64,000 bases of DNA from Leptolyngbya sp. SIOISBB (GTDB taxonomy: Bacteria; Cyanobacteriota; Cyanobacteriia; Phormidesmidales; Phormidesmidaceae): assembly GCA_010671905.1 (NCBI GenBank), contig JAAHII010000001.1, positions 2,170,001 through 2,234,000 of the forward strand. The letters are read 5' to 3'. Position 1 is the first letter of the stretch. Every line of letters begins with the position of its first letter. The notes beneath the pieces were generated by a model. It ran no database searches. It saw only the letters and a list, made by a program, of their open reading frames with translations, and was not told the DNA's origin. This document shows, in pieces, positions 11,631 to 21,415 of the stretch. The position numbers and the translations under genes were made by a program.

Positions 11631-11642
11631 TGCTCAGCCTAC

Positions 11643-13178
11643 TCAGTGGGGGACTTTGGGCAATGGTGGAAAGCTCGGCAACTCGACTGCTGACAGAGAC
11701 TTGCGCTTACGCTGCTGGGGGCGCAATGGATGTACCAGCGGGGAAGGAGAACTGTGATTGGTTTGCATGGCATCTAGTGCTGGAATCGTGTTGGCGGGAC
11801 TGGCAGTTGCAGCCGCAAACACTGCATTCTCTTGAGTCGTCCCTCTGAGAGGTGCATTCTCTTGGGTCGCTCCATTGAGCAGCTCTGATGTTGGCGATTT
11901 ATCAGGATCGGTCGGGATCAAGGTAGAGCCTTGGGATGCTGCCGTATCCAACTCTGAAGCCTCTGAGGGAGTGGAATTGACGGGAGCCCCCCAAGGGATC
12001 GGTTCGGTAAATTCAGTCGCTGGGGTACTGGGCTCCTCAGAGATAGCAGCAGCGACTGGCGCTGCTGTTGTAGAGGCGGTGTTGTTCGCTTCTATCCCAG
12101 TTGGTGCGGGCGTAGTCCCCGTAACCGTGCTCTCGATAACGCGCTCGACATCTTGCCAGAGCTTCTGTTCTGCTTCACTATTTTTGGCCGCTGCACTATC
12201 CACTGCAGGAAGTGTCGCTTTAGCGGCGTCAATTGAAACTGCACCCTCGGCCTGAGTTGTCTCAGCTGGAGACCCGGTAGTGAGCAACGATGGCTGTGCC
12301 GGTGTCTCAGGGCTGGTCAATGGCTCAGCGCCTGCAGGCTGTTTTATGAGCGATTGCAGTTGTGGATCTGCCGGTACCTGGGTGGGATTGGCAGCCCAGG
12401 GGCGAATGCTTTCAGATCGCGGCATGCCAACGCTGCGGGAGGTGTTTACCGTCGGCTCTGAGGTCATCGAAACACTCTGAGGCAATTCGTTTTCAATGCT
12501 GTGGGATGCATGCTGAAACGCCGCCGTATCCAGACACTTTTCGAGGGCTGATTTGAACTGTAGAGTATATTGCTGCTGTCGTTGTAAGCGCGATCGCAAA
12601 TCGGCACAGGTGTCTTCTGCCGCTTGTAGCTCTTGGGCTCGCTCTACCTTGCGCTTGCGCAAAATAGTGCATTCCTGCTCGAACCGTTGGGCTCGCTCTT
12701 CGGCAGTCTTGAGCTGGGCGGTCAGCGTTTCAGCCAAGAGGGTTTGTCGCTTCAGAGCGGCACTCGTGTCGTCAAGCTCACTCAACAACTGGGCCACTGA
12801 ACGAGTTTGGGCCTCTGCAACTTTCTCATCCTCGGTCAGCCGTGGCGATCGCTCAACTTCTTGCTGTAACGCTTGTTGCGATCGTTCTAGAGCTTCCTCT
12901 AGTTGATTGACGCGTGACAAGAGGACTTCGTTGCACTGATTCAAGTCTGCAATTCGGGATTGTAATTCCGCTTCTTTGACGGTAATTGAATCGCTAACAA
13001 CTGGGGTTGATAACCGTGCTGTGGGCTCAGAAGAACTTAATGGTGGCATGCCTAGTAAGGGCACCGTTTCCCAATCATCGGTGGCGGGTGGATGATCCGG
13101 TTGGAGGGGCAACTGACCTTGAGCAGCAGCCAACGAATCGGCATCGTGAGAACGGGACGGCACGTTTCCTTCGCTCAT
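11643..13178 (-). CDS. Coiled-coil protein with basic, proline-rich C-terminal tail
   Basis: 511 residues of unknown function. Residues about 70-220 are a long heptad-rich coiled coil (repeated LEEALERSQQALQQ-type segments, Glu/Gln/Arg rich). Residues 220-480 are low complexity, rich in Ala, Thr, Pro and Ser. The C-terminus is distinctive: PLRPQQRKRKSLSAVELPSF. No ATPase motif is present, so annotation as a segregation ATPase would be wrong. No signal peptide. The gene converges with the membrane-protein pair (12 bases apart). Start ATG at 13178. Confidence 0.7.
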   Translation of the reverse strand: MSEGNVPSRSHDADSLAAAQGQLPLQPDHPPATDDWETVPLLGMPPLSSSEPTARLSTPVVSDSITVKEAELQSRIADLNQCNEVLLSRVNQLEEALERSQQALQQEVERSPRLTEDEKVAEAQTRSVAQLLSELDDTSAALKRQTLLAETLTAQLKTAEERAQRFEQECTILRKRKVERAQELQAAEDTCADLRSRLQRQQQYTLQFKSALEKCLDTAAFQHASHSIENELPQSVSMTSEPTVNTSRSVGMPRSESIRPWAANPTQVPADPQLQSLIKQPAGAEPLTSPETPAQPSLLTTGSPAETTQAEGAVSIDAAKATLPAVDSAAAKNSEAEQKLWQDVERVIESTVTGTTPAPTGIEANNTASTTAAPVAAAISEEPSTPATEFTEPIPWGAPVNSTPSEASELDTAASQGSTLIPTDPDKSPTSELLNGATQENAPLRGTTQENAVFAAATASPANTIPALDAMQTNHSSPSPLVHPLRPQQRKRKSLSAVELPSFPPLPKVPH

Positions 13179-13368
13179 GACCTTAAGGGGAGTTTCAACA
13201 GTTATTCGCTAGGAATCAGCAGCATATTTAGCGTAATGACCCAGTTAATCCCTATGGTGTAACACAAAAAGTGAAATCTAACCCGTCAATGTCAAAAAAA
13301 TATCGCAAGTGAGGGGGCTGAGCCCTCTTCCGATAGCGTTCCTCATCAAGCTAGGTTAGCTATACGAC

Positions 13369-13490
13369 AATCACTGGTATCAGTGATTATCCTTACCATC
13401 AGTGTGTTTTGAGAACCTGAGGGGTTTCAGTGTCTAACCTAGTGTGTTGCCTGATGGGTAGCATCATGGCTTTCACCGACCCCTCAGGTT
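13369..13490. other. Hairpin-rich part of the 13179-13710 intergenic region
   Basis: Two perfect inverted repeats lie here: AATCACTG-GTAT-CAGTGATT (13369-13388, 4-base loop) and AACCTGAGGGGT (13414-13425) paired with ACCCCTCAGGTT (13479-13490). The second is followed by TTTTCGCTATTT on the plus strand. A small plus-strand RNA starting near 13300 and ending here is possible, but there is no match to an RNA family I know. The remaining parts of 13179-13710 show nothing. Confidence 0.35.
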
Positions 13491-13710
13491 TTCGCTATTT
13501 AAGCCTAGCTGTGATCTGACTTTTCCCGTTATCTTTTTGGGAGAAAAATCTGGCAGGTTTTGATCACCCTGGAAGCCTAAAGACTCGTTTCCGATTCTCA
13601 ATAGATGCTTCTTGTTGCGAGTCGTCTTCGCTCCCAGAACCCTTGATATTTGGTCATCCTAGGGCTTAGTAGGAAAAGTCAGGCTGTGATGCTACCGTCT
13701 CAAGCCACTA

Positions 13711-13743
13711 AAAAGCCCTCCTGCTTACTTGCAGAAGGGGCTT
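13711..13743 (-). terminator. Rho-independent terminator of clpC
   Basis: On the minus strand, AAGCCCCTTCTGC pairs imperfectly with GCAGGAGGGCTT and is followed by TTTTT. It lies about 70 bases past the clpC stop. Confidence 0.75.
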
Positions 13744-13810
13744 AGCTAAAAAGCAACTGGATATGGAGCTCAAATTGGCAGGGTCACCAATTTACCCAAG
13801 CTTAATTTGG

Positions 13811-16291
13811 TTAGCGATTCATACCAGCCAAAACCGGGACCTGTTGCTTTTGGACTTGTACGGTGCCAGCGTCATCAACAGTCAGCAAAACTGAGTCGCC
13901 GTCCTGCACAGTGCCAGCTAAAAGTGCTTCAGCGAGAGCATCTTCAACCATGCGGGCAATCGCCCGGCGCATCGGACGTGCTCCGTACCGTTGGTCATAT
14001 CCCGCAATCACGAGCTGATCTTCGAAGGCCGCTGTAAGGGCAACGGTGATGTTGCGATCAGCCAGTCGCTTGTTCACTTCAGTCAACATGAGATCCGCGA
14101 TCTCTTTGACTTCAGGCTTGGTGAGTTGTCGGAAGACGATAGTTTCATCCAGACGATTCAGTAGCTCAGGGCGGAAGTATTGCTTCATTTCTTCCTTAAC
14201 CAGGCTGCGAATGTTGTTGTACCGAGTCGTCGCTTCATCGGCAGCGACGGCAGTATCAAAGCCCATGCCGCTACCGCCTTTCTCAATGACTTGTGAGCCG
14301 ATGTTCGAAGTCATGATGATCAACGTATTCTTGAAGCTCACAGAACGTCCTTTAGAGTCAGTGAGACGACCATCATCCAGAATCTGCAGCAGAATATTGA
14401 AAACATCCGGATGAGCTTTCTCAATTTCATCTAACAGGATTACAGAGTAAGGCTTGCGACGCACCGCTTCTGTCAGTTGACCGCCTTCGTCATAGCCGAC
14501 GAATCCGGGGGGCGAGCCGACCAGTTTTGACACTGTGTAGCTCTCCATAAACTCCGACATATCCAGACGAATCATGGCTTCTTCCGAGCCGAATAGTGTC
14601 GCTGCGATCGCTTTTGTCAGTTCCGTCTTGCCCACCCCAGTCGGTCCCGAAAAGACCAGACTAGCAATCGGACGATCTGGGCTAGCCAACTTCACTCGTG
14701 ATCTCCGGATCGCTCGGGCTGCCGCTTCAACGGCCTCATGTTGGCCAATGACGCGCTCGTGCAGCGTCTCTTCTAAATGCATCAGCTGGATCGCTTCGGA
14801 CTCGGTCATGCGAGTGACTGGCACCCCGGTCCAAGATGCGACAATTTCGGCAATGTCATCTTCACTCACCACGGCTTGTGTCATGGGCGGCGCTTCTGCA
14901 GCTTCGGGTTGAGGCCCCTGAATCTCTGCCAGTAACGCTTGCTTTCGGTTACGCAGTTCTTGGGCCTGGGAAAATTCCTGAGAGCGGATAGCGGTTTCCA
15001 GGTCGCGATTGACTTGGCGGAGTTCCTGCTTGATTTCTAAAGAGGGATAGTTGATTTGGTAACGCAGCTTGATACGTGAACCAGCCTCATCAATCAGGTC
15101 GATGGCTTTGTCAGGTAAATGGCGATCATTAATGTATCGATCCGATAGTTCTGCTGCGGCTTTGAGGGAAGCGTCAGAAAGCGTTACATTATGAAATTGT
15201 TCGTAGCGGCTGCGAATCCCCTGCAAGATCTCGATGGTGTCTTGTACCGACGGTGGATCAATCGTGACAGGCTGAAAGCGCCGCTCTAAAGCGGCATCTT
15301 TTTCAATGTGTTTCCGATACTCGTCCAGAGTAGTCGCCCCGATGCATTGCATTTCACCCCGAGCGAGGGCCGGTTTCAACATGTTGGCAGCATCCATACC
15401 GCCTTCCAGAGACCCTGCACCAACTAAAGTATGGATTTCATCGATGACGAGAATAATTTCATCATCGTCGCGGACTTCGGCCAGAAGCTGGGTTAACCGC
15501 TCTTCAAAATCACCGCGGAAGCGAGTGCCCGATACCAGCATGCCCATGTCAATGGCATAAACTTTTTTACCCATGAGCGCCATCGGGACATCCTGATTAA
15601 CAATGCGCTGGGCTAATCCTTCTGCGATAGCCGTTTTGCCAACGCCTGGCTCACCCACCAACACTGGATTATTTTTGGTCCGGCGACCTAAAATCTGCAC
15701 GACTCGTTCAATCTCTTTGGCGCGACCAATCACCGGATCGAGCAATCCTTCAGCCGCTTTGCGGGTCAAGTCAGTGCTGTATTCTTCTAAGACACTGCTC
15801 TTGTTGCGGCGATCGCCGCTGCGGCGATTTTGGCGCCCGCCAGCCGGAATCGCCGCAGCTTCGCCGAGCTCTTTGATCAGGCGGGTTCGCACCTTACTGG
15901 GTGATACGCCCAAATTCTCCAATACTCTATAAGCGACACTTTCGCGGCTCTGGGTCAGGCTTAATAGCAGATGCTCTGGTTCGATGTAAGACGCATCTAG
16001 CTTACGAGCCTCTTGAAAAGCGCTCTCAAAGACTTGTTTAACCTTGGGGGTAAAAGGCACTTCTGAAGGTGGTTTGCCGCTGCCGCGTCCAATAATTGCT
16101 TCGACTTCGCTACGGGCATCCGCTAGATTAATCCCAAATTCAGTCAAAACCGCCGCTGCCAAGCTGGAGTTTTCTCGGAGTAGGCCCAAGAGCAACTGCT
16201 CGGTGCCGACAAAGTTATGCTGCAGTCGACGGGCCTCTTCTTGGGCCTTCATAATGACGGCGATTGCGGTGTTAGTGAAGTGCTCAAACAT
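13811..16291 (-). CDS. clpC: ATP-dependent Clp protease ATPase subunit ClpC
   Basis: HSP100/Clp AAA+ unfoldase that feeds substrates to the ClpP/ClpR peptidase in the cytoplasm; essential in several cyanobacteria. 826 residues, normal length. In order: an N-terminal double Clp-N repeat (residues 1-150), the first AAA+ domain with Walker A GEPGVGKT and Walker [11 protein letters not shown], a UVR-type middle coiled coil (about 420-455), the second AAA+ domain with GPTGVGKT and [12 protein letters not shown], the ClpP-binding loop region ([10 protein letters not shown] nearby), and the C-terminal D2-small domain ending in [11 protein letters not shown]. Start ATG at 16291. Single gene with its own terminator. 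Confidence 0.97.
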   Translation of the reverse strand: MFEHFTNTAIAVIMKAQEEARRLQHNFVGTEQLLLGLLRENSSLAAAVLTEFGINLADARSEVEAIIGRGSGKPPSEVPFTPKVKQVFESAFQEARKLDASYIEPEHLLLSLTQSRESVAYRVLENLGVSPSKVRTRLIKELGEAAAIPAGGRQNRRSGDRRNKSSVLEEYSTDLTRKAAEGLLDPVIGRAKEIERVVQILGRRTKNNPVLVGEPGVGKTAIAEGLAQRIVNQDVPMALMGKKVYAIDMGMLVSGTRFRGDFEERLTQLLAEVRDDDEIILVIDEIHTLVGAGSLEGGMDAANMLKPALARGEMQCIGATTLDEYRKHIEKDAALERRFQPVTIDPPSVQDTIEILQGIRSRYEQFHNVTLSDASLKAAAELSDRYINDRHLPDKAIDLIDEAGSRIKLRYQINYPSLEIKQELRQVNRDLETAIRSQEFSQAQELRNRKQALLAEIQGPQPEAAEAPPMTQAVVSEDDIAEIVASWTGVPVTRMTESEAIQLMHLEETLHERVIGQHEAVEAAARAIRRSRVKLASPDRPIASLVFSGPTGVGKTELTKAIAATLFGSEEAMIRLDMSEFMESYTVSKLVGSPPGFVGYDEGGQLTEAVRRKPYSVILLDEIEKAHPDVFNILLQILDDGRLTDSKGRSVSFKNTLIIMTSNIGSQVIEKGGSGMGFDTAVAADEATTRYNNIRSLVKEEMKQYFRPELLNRLDETIVFRQLTKPEVKEIADLMLTEVNKRLADRNITVALTAAFEDQLVIAGYDQRYGARPMRRAIARMVEDALAEALLAGTVQDGDSVLLTVDDAGTVQVQKQQVPVLAGMNR

Positions 16292-17142
16292 AGCCCTGTG
16301 TGGATACTGGTGTGCAAGGAAGCAAGCTTCCCCTATTGACTGCCCTACCGTGAGATGAATGCTGCCTATAGAGACTGCGTCACCTCTGTAAAGAAACTGT
16401 ACAAAGAAACTTTACTAAACGGCAGTAGGGAGAGCCGAATAAGACTCGTTTAGTCGCTCAAAGCCAGTCAGGCTAAAGCGAAATTCACAAAATAAAACTT
16501 CTGCAAATACTCTCTGACTAGAGTCTAAGCTGAGAGGCTGTTTACATAATTTAACAAATTATAGGACGATATGGATGCTTTTTGAAACAAATTAAGAATA
16601 CAATTTCCACCTGAAAATTACTGATTCGCAATTCAGGGTTGCGAGGCTTAGATGATCTAGTCGACTCTCGGTTGATATCTCGGTCTCGCAAGGTCGTCTG
16701 TTGTGGGCTGGTCAGCAGGCAAGAAAGCTTGCGTATTTACAGATAAAGTATTTACAGAAAATAAGTGGGGACGAGCCGATAGCTCGACATTCGAGTTGTG
16801 CATGAGAATGGGGTGGTACTAAGAATGGGCAAGTTCTGGAATATGCGCTGGAGCACCACTAATTGCCGCTGCATTGGCTGAGGCTCAGCCTGTTAGTCCG
16901 GTTTTCTCAAAAATGAGCAGAGCGCGACTCCGGCTCGGAGCCGAAAAGCTCTCCTTGAGAGATTGAGATTGAGAGCCTGCTTGGTCGGGATGATGCACAA
17001 AATTTTTATGGATTTTGATGACGTCGCAAGCGCTTAAAGCCGCTCACCTGGACCTCCCATTATGAACAATGGGAGACTGCACCCTTGAGCAATCTCCCAT
17101 CCACACCTAACTAAAGATTTCAATAAAGCTCACAAACTGGCT
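16292..17142. other. Intergenic region upstream of clpC
   Basis: About 850 bases without a credible gene. It must contain the clpC promoter (minus strand). A near-tandem repeat (GTAAAGAAACT/GTACAAAGAAACT) lies at about 16388-16414. Alternative hairpins at 17054-17100 are listed separately. Confidence 0.5.
17054..17100 (-). repeat. Two mutually exclusive hairpins after the 17143 gene
   Basis: CTCCCATT (17054-17061) can pair with AATGGGAG (17068-17075), while the overlapping ATGGGAGA (17069-17076) can instead pair with TCTCCCAT (17093-17100). It sits 43 bases downstream of the minus-strand secreted-protein gene. There is no T run, so termination is uncertain; it may shape the 3' end of that transcript. 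Confidence 0.4.
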
Positions 17143-17652
17143 TTAAAGGCTGCACATCTGTAGCACTTCGTGGTCAGTTGCACTCAGTTCTGGCAGTGAA
17201 TAGAAGCCGCTCGGTACCCATTCACCCGCGATCGCCTCTGACGACGCGACTGCGGTTCCGCTCTCTAGAGCTAGCGCGAAGGGATGTGCGGTCTGGGCAT
17301 AGCTATCGATCACAGTGAGTGCCATTTCAGTGCCTGTGATTTCTCCATGGAAGCAATCAAAAGAAGAAGATGGCTGATAAAACCCGCCGGTAACCCTGTC
17401 TGCTGAGACTTGCATCACCATGTATGTGGTCCCCAGTTGCCCAGCTGTTGGGCTTTCGCCAAAGACATAAACACCATTGGGTACATTGCTTTGAGAAGGA
17501 TTAGCGGTCACTGGAGCGGCAGTTAAGCTCAGGGAGCCAGCGATAAGGCTAACGCTGAGGGCTGCGATCGCAAGAGGGTGACGTAGCCAAGCTGGGCCAG
17601 TGCTTGAGCGGTCAGGTAGAGCAGGGGTCGATAGCGGCGATGCAAAGGTCAT
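17143..17652 (-). CDS. Predicted secreted protein, unknown function
   Basis: 169 residues from the ATG at 17652. A signal peptide is clear: a basic stretch, then the hydrophobic core LAIAALSVSLIAG and a likely cleavage site after TANP or nearby. The mature part begins with NGVYVFGESP and holds the Cys-containing FDCFHGEITG and a final MCS. The pattern (YMVMQV...GGFYQPSSSFDCF) resembles small cyanobacterial periplasmic proteins without a named domain. An upstream in-frame ATG at 17763 would add 37 residues ahead of the signal peptide and is less likely. Confidence 0.65.
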   Translation of the reverse strand: MTFASPLSTPALPDRSSTGPAWLRHPLAIAALSVSLIAGSLSLTAAPVTANPSQSNVPNGVYVFGESPTAGQLGTTYMVMQVSADRVTGGFYQPSSSFDCFHGEITGTEMALTVIDSYAQTAHPFALALESGTAVASSEAIAGEWVPSGFYSLPELSATDHEVLQMCSL

Positions 17653-17825
17653 GGGTCGCAGGGTTTTTAGGTGCAATATTAATATCAATGGAAACCCGGG
17701 AAATTCCAGTGATAACGTCAAATTTCTCGGTTGATCTTCGTCTGCTCCCTGGGTGACTGGCATCCTGCAGACGTGTGATTTAAATCAATACTTGAGTAAT
17801 CAGTCGTCCTAAGGTCGCCAAAAAG

Positions 17826-19532
17826 ATGTCAGTTCAGGCTTTGCGTGATCGGCTACAAGCTTTAGAGGGTAAAAGTTACCAGGCTTATAAGTCCTTGCGG
17901 GGACATCATTTGTTTGCTGATTTCGGCCTGCATATTGACTACGTGCAGGGAGACCCGTTTGCGGCCCCGAGTCGTTTGCGGGTAGAGATGCCGCAAGCGA
18001 TCGCGCAATTTCCTACGGCACTCTACAGCACCACTGCTCGCTGTATCGCGTTGGAAGATTTTTTGATCCGTCAGTTTGATCAGCAAGTTCGGGCAGTGGC
18101 TCGCGCTGCTGGATCGGGCAAAAGTGGGATGATCGATATTGCCCGTCCATCACAGGCGATTTTGCCACGAACGGCAGCTCACGTTTCTGACCAGGTAGTG
18201 GAACTGCGGTTTGTCGTTGGCTTACCGGCGTTTGGGCGGCGCATTGCCGGGCGGCAATGCGCTGAGCTGTTGTGCGAGCAGTTGCCAGCCCTAATCACCA
18301 AAGTGCTGGTCTATGCACAACTTGATCGGGTGGCTTTGCAATCGCATTGTGACTGTGCTGAGGCGGCTGAGATTTTACGAGATCAATTACGCGATCGCCA
18401 GTTGGTGGCATTTATTGCCGATGGGGCCGTGTTGCCGCGCCAGAGCGGGGTCGATGAGCGACCGCTGTCAACAGGCGCCGTGCCGTTTCTGTCACCAGCG
18501 GCTTTGCGAACGAGCCTGAGGCTACCCGATGGACAGATGGTGACTGGGATGGGTATTCCCCAAGGGGTAACGCTGATTGTAGGGGGCGGCTACCATGGCA
18601 AATCGACCCTCCTACGGGCGATAGAAGCGGGGATTTACAATCACATTCCTGGGGATGGTCGAGAGCGCGTGGTGACCGATACTGCCGCGGTCAAGGTGCG
18701 GGCTGAAGATGGGCGGAGTGTCGCTGGGGTGGATATTTCACCTTTTATCAATCATTTACCGCAGGGGCGATCGACTCAACCGTTCTCAACTCAGGCGGCC
18801 AGCGGCAGTACGTCTCAAGCTGCCAGTATTGTCGAAGCCGTGGAAGCCGGTGCGACGGCGCTTTTGATTGATGAAGACACGTCTGCGACGAACTTTATGA
18901 TTCGCGATCGCCGGATGCAAGCGTTGATTGCGAAAGATCGAGAGCCCATCACGCCCTTTGTCGATAAGGTACGCCAGCTCTATGCCGATTATGGAACGTC
19001 TACCATTTTGGTTATGGGGGGCAGCGGTGATTATTTTGATGTCGTGGATACCGTAATTGCCCTTGACGAATACGGCCCCGAAGACGTCACTGAACAGGCC
19101 CGAGCCATCATGACGACATATCCCACCGAACGGCAGGCCGAGGGGGGGGCTGAATTTGGTGTGTTAGCCCCTCGCGTGGTTACGCCGAATAGTCTTGATC
19201 CTCGCAAGGGTAAACGAGCGGTGAATCTCAAAACTCGCGCCACGGATGAAATCAGGTTCGGGATCCACACTATCGATCTCTCCGCTGTTGAACAGCTGGT
19301 CGAAACAGGGCAGTTGCAGGCGATTGCTGCGGCCCTGGTGTATGCACAGCAACATTATTTTGACGGTCAGCGAGCGCTGAGCGCAGCCCTAGATGAAGTG
19401 ATGGCGGATATTGCAACTCATGGTTTAGATTGCTTGAGCGATCGGCTTACGGGCGAGTTGGTGGGTTTTCGGATGTTAGAACTAGCCGCGGCTCTGAATC
19501 GGCTGAGAACGCTGAAAATTAATCAGCTGTGA
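17826..19532 (+). CDS. ABC-class P-loop ATPase (PF09818-type)
   Basis: 568-residue soluble predicted ATPase of the 'ABC class' family. It has a P-loop GGGYHGKSTLL (about residues 251-261), a Walker B-like ALLIDEDTSATNFM, and an ABC signature-like region between them. Family members are widespread but of unknown role; they lack transmembrane domains and are not transporters. Older databases sometimes mislabel them as isopentenyl-diphosphate isomerase. ATG at 17826 is chosen for the family-typical start LRDRLQALEGKSYQAYK. The gene stands alone, divergent from the secreted-protein gene. Confidence 0.85.
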   Translation: MSVQALRDRLQALEGKSYQAYKSLRGHHLFADFGLHIDYVQGDPFAAPSRLRVEMPQAIAQFPTALYSTTARCIALEDFLIRQFDQQVRAVARAAGSGKSGMIDIARPSQAILPRTAAHVSDQVVELRFVVGLPAFGRRIAGRQCAELLCEQLPALITKVLVYAQLDRVALQSHCDCAEAAEILRDQLRDRQLVAFIADGAVLPRQSGVDERPLSTGAVPFLSPAALRTSLRLPDGQMVTGMGIPQGVTLIVGGGYHGKSTLLRAIEAGIYNHIPGDGRERVVTDTAAVKVRAEDGRSVAGVDISPFINHLPQGRSTQPFSTQAASGSTSQAASIVEAVEAGATALLIDEDTSATNFMIRDRRMQALIAKDREPITPFVDKVRQLYADYGTSTILVMGGSGDYFDVVDTVIALDEYGPEDVTEQARAIMTTYPTERQAEGGAEFGVLAPRVVTPNSLDPRKGKRAVNLKTRATDEIRFGIHTIDLSAVEQLVETGQLQAIAAALVYAQQHYFDGQRALSAALDEVMADIATHGLDCLSDRLTGELVGFRMLELAAALNRLRTLKINQL

Positions 19533-19585
19533 AAGAGGCGTGCTTTGTGAATTGCAATACCAGTGGCCGGTCGTTGACCGATGGC

Positions 19586-19771
19586 CTAGGGCTCAGTTCT
19601 GAAGACTAGGCTGTAAATGGCTAAGCGTTTGATGCCTTCATATAGCGTTGGCTCACCATCGGCAGCTCGCCGGACTTCATTAGCCCCGACCAAAAACAAC
19701 GCCCAAAGCATCAACACAATAATTAAACGACTACAAATTGCCAGGGGACAAAGCAATGACGGTTTAAACAT
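19586..19771 (-). CDS. Small predicted membrane protein, 61 residues
   Basis: The ATG at 19771 opens a frame with one hydrophobic helix (RLIIVLMLWALFLVGANE) followed by a short soluble tail (RRAADGEPTLYEGIKRLAIYSL). The helix-plus-tail layout and non-random composition look genuine, but I recognise no family. It lies convergent to the ABC-class ATPase gene. Confidence 0.45.
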   Translation of the reverse strand: MFKPSLLCPLAICSRLIIVLMLWALFLVGANEVRRAADGEPTLYEGIKRLAIYSLVFRTEP

Positions 19772-19891
19772 GGTGGTCACGCCCTTTAAGGTGAGGCTAG
19801 GACTCCAGCCTTGGTTATAGTTCTAATGCTAACGAGTTCCGCTATTCGCTTCTATTACAAAATATTAGCGGTGACTTCAATCATCACCTTT

Positions 19892-19930
19892 TGTTGCCTC
19901 GAAAATTTATTATGTTGCCTCGAAAATTTA
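19892..19930 (+). repeat. Two 18-bp direct repeats upstream of a TTGACA box
   Basis: TGTTGCCTCGAAAATTTA occurs at 19892-19909 and again at 19913-19930, a 21-base period. TTGACA follows at about 19943. Could be paired regulator sites, but no plus-strand gene starts within 700 bases. The rest of 19772-20009 shows nothing else. Confidence 0.35.
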
Positions 19931-20009
19931 CTTTTGAAACTGTTGACAAAGTTCAATGGCAGTTTCCAAGTTGTAAGGACTAGCACGTTGCCCCACGTTG
20001 TCAATACGT

Positions 20010-20669
20010 TTAATCCGGCTCACGCTTAAGTCGGCGCGGACGATGGCGCTCGCTCTGTGGTGCTTGGGATAAATACCACTGTCTCCAGGCCTGCGAAGTC
20101 CTTAACGCTAGCCAGAGTAACAATAGGGCAATCAAGCCGCCTTGTTGAGGGGCATCAAAGGCAAACAACACTAAACAAACACACAAAAAGTCTTCGGCAA
20201 AGATAATCCAGACTTTGGGGTGTTTGAGACGGTAAAACCAGCCCACTTGCACCAGATGAATGACGAGGGCTAACAACCCACCCAGTGCCCCGAGCAGGGC
20301 TGTCACGATCGCCTCAGTTTGAAAGGTGCGCGCTACGGCAATGCCGGCAATCGTCCCCACAACGGGGCTAAGTAAAAGGCCGATGCTGCGGATCAGTCGC
20401 TGTACCAATGGCTGGGTGGAAAAGATGAGTTCAGCCAGCGACCAACTGACTAAGGCACCCACAACGACAGTCGGAGGTAAGGCTGATAACCCTGGCACCC
20501 GTGACCATAATTCACCCGACAGCAAGCCAATGAGCAGCAACGGTAACGCTACCCGAAAGCCTGCTGCTGCAGAGATCGATAAAACCGCTAATAATTCAGT
20601 AATAATCACGGTTAGTCTGAACTCGATAGGCTGAAATCTAGAGGCTCTTTCAACATAAGACATTGCCAC
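20010..20669 (-). CDS. DUF4126 membrane protein
   Basis: Up to 219 residues, with five or six hydrophobic segments; function unknown. The family signature SISAAAGFRVALPLLLIGLL is near the N-terminus, followed by VVVGALVSWSLAELIF. A conserved glycine-rich helix (LLGALGGLLALVIHL) and a charged C-terminus follow. Family members usually begin very near ELLAVLSISAAAG, so a GTG at 20609 may be the true start rather than the far upstream codon at 20669. It is divergent from the rhomboid gene, with about 120 bases between. Confidence 0.8.
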   Translation of the reverse strand: MAMSYVERASRFQPIEFRLTVIITELLAVLSISAAAGFRVALPLLLIGLLSGELWSRVPGLSALPPTVVVGALVSWSLAELIFSTQPLVQRLIRSIGLLLSPVVGTIAGIAVARTFQTEAIVTALLGALGGLLALVIHLVQVGWFYRLKHPKVWIIFAEDFLCVCLVLFAFDAPQQGGLIALLLLWLALRTSQAWRQWYLSQAPQSERHRPRRLKREPD

Positions 20670-20788
20670 TTTAAACTTCTACAGTTGTCGGTGTTGTCCG
20701 TCAGCAACTATCGTCAAAAGAGCGCTCGAATCAGTCCTGTTGAGTACTTTGAGCGACCGTTCTCTAGTCATCTTTTGCGGAAATTTTT

Positions 20789-21370
20789 ATGCCGTCACAG
20801 TATCCTGAACCCTTCCGGCGATCGCCCTACAATCCGGCTTGGAATCTGATTGTGATCGTGGGGCTGTTGTGGAGCATCCAAATTGTCAACGTGGGGCTGT
20901 TTGATGGTCGTCTCTTACTGCACGGTATTTATCCCAGGCAGCTTGACGAGTTGCAGGGCGTGCTCTGGGCGCCGTTTTTACACGGCAATTTCGGTCATTT
21001 GTTAGCCAATACGCTCCCCCTCATTACCTTAGGGGGCTTAATTATGCTGGGCAAAGCCGCAGATTTTTGGGCTGTAACTGTGATCTCCGCCCTTATCAGC
21101 GGCTTGGGAACCTGGCTGATTGGAGCTCCGAACTCGGTGCATATTGGGGCTAGCGGGGTGGTATTTGGCTATTTTGGTTATTTGCTACTGCGCGGTTACT
21201 TTGAGCGCAGTGCTTTTTCAATCACTGCTTCGATGTTGGTGATTCTGTTCTACGGCAGTTTTTTATGGGGCGTGTTACCCAATCAGCCCGGTGTCTCTTG
21301 GGAAGGTCACCTATTTGGCTTTCTGGGTGGGTGTCTAGCCGCACGGTTGCTGTCTAGACCGCCCCATTAG
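20789..21370 (+). CDS. Rhomboid-family intramembrane serine protease
   Basis: 193 residues, six predicted membrane helices, the compact bacterial rhomboid form. Cleaves membrane-spanning substrates inside the bilayer. Visible motifs: HGNFGHLLANT (the helix-2 HxxxN region), the catalytic serine motif GASG (HIGASGVVFG), and the partner histidine in WEGHLFGFLGG. All catalytic residues are therefore present. The natural substrate cannot be predicted. It ends about 45 bases before the convergent DUF4335 gene. Confidence 0.9.
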   Translation: MPSQYPEPFRRSPYNPAWNLIVIVGLLWSIQIVNVGLFDGRLLLHGIYPRQLDELQGVLWAPFLHGNFGHLLANTLPLITLGGLIMLGKAADFWAVTVISALISGLGTWLIGAPNSVHIGASGVVFGYFGYLLLRGYFERSAFSITASMLVILFYGSFLWGVLPNQPGVSWEGHLFGFLGGCLAARLLSRPPH

Positions 21371-21415
21371 GCTAACTTTGCGATGCGGAATTTTAGTCGC
21401 CTATGGGTGACAGCT

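Noticed and set aside
12553-12906. Cys/Ser/Arg-rich plus-strand frames opposite the coiled-coil gene
   Set aside because: Shadow frames of a repetitive coiled-coil gene.
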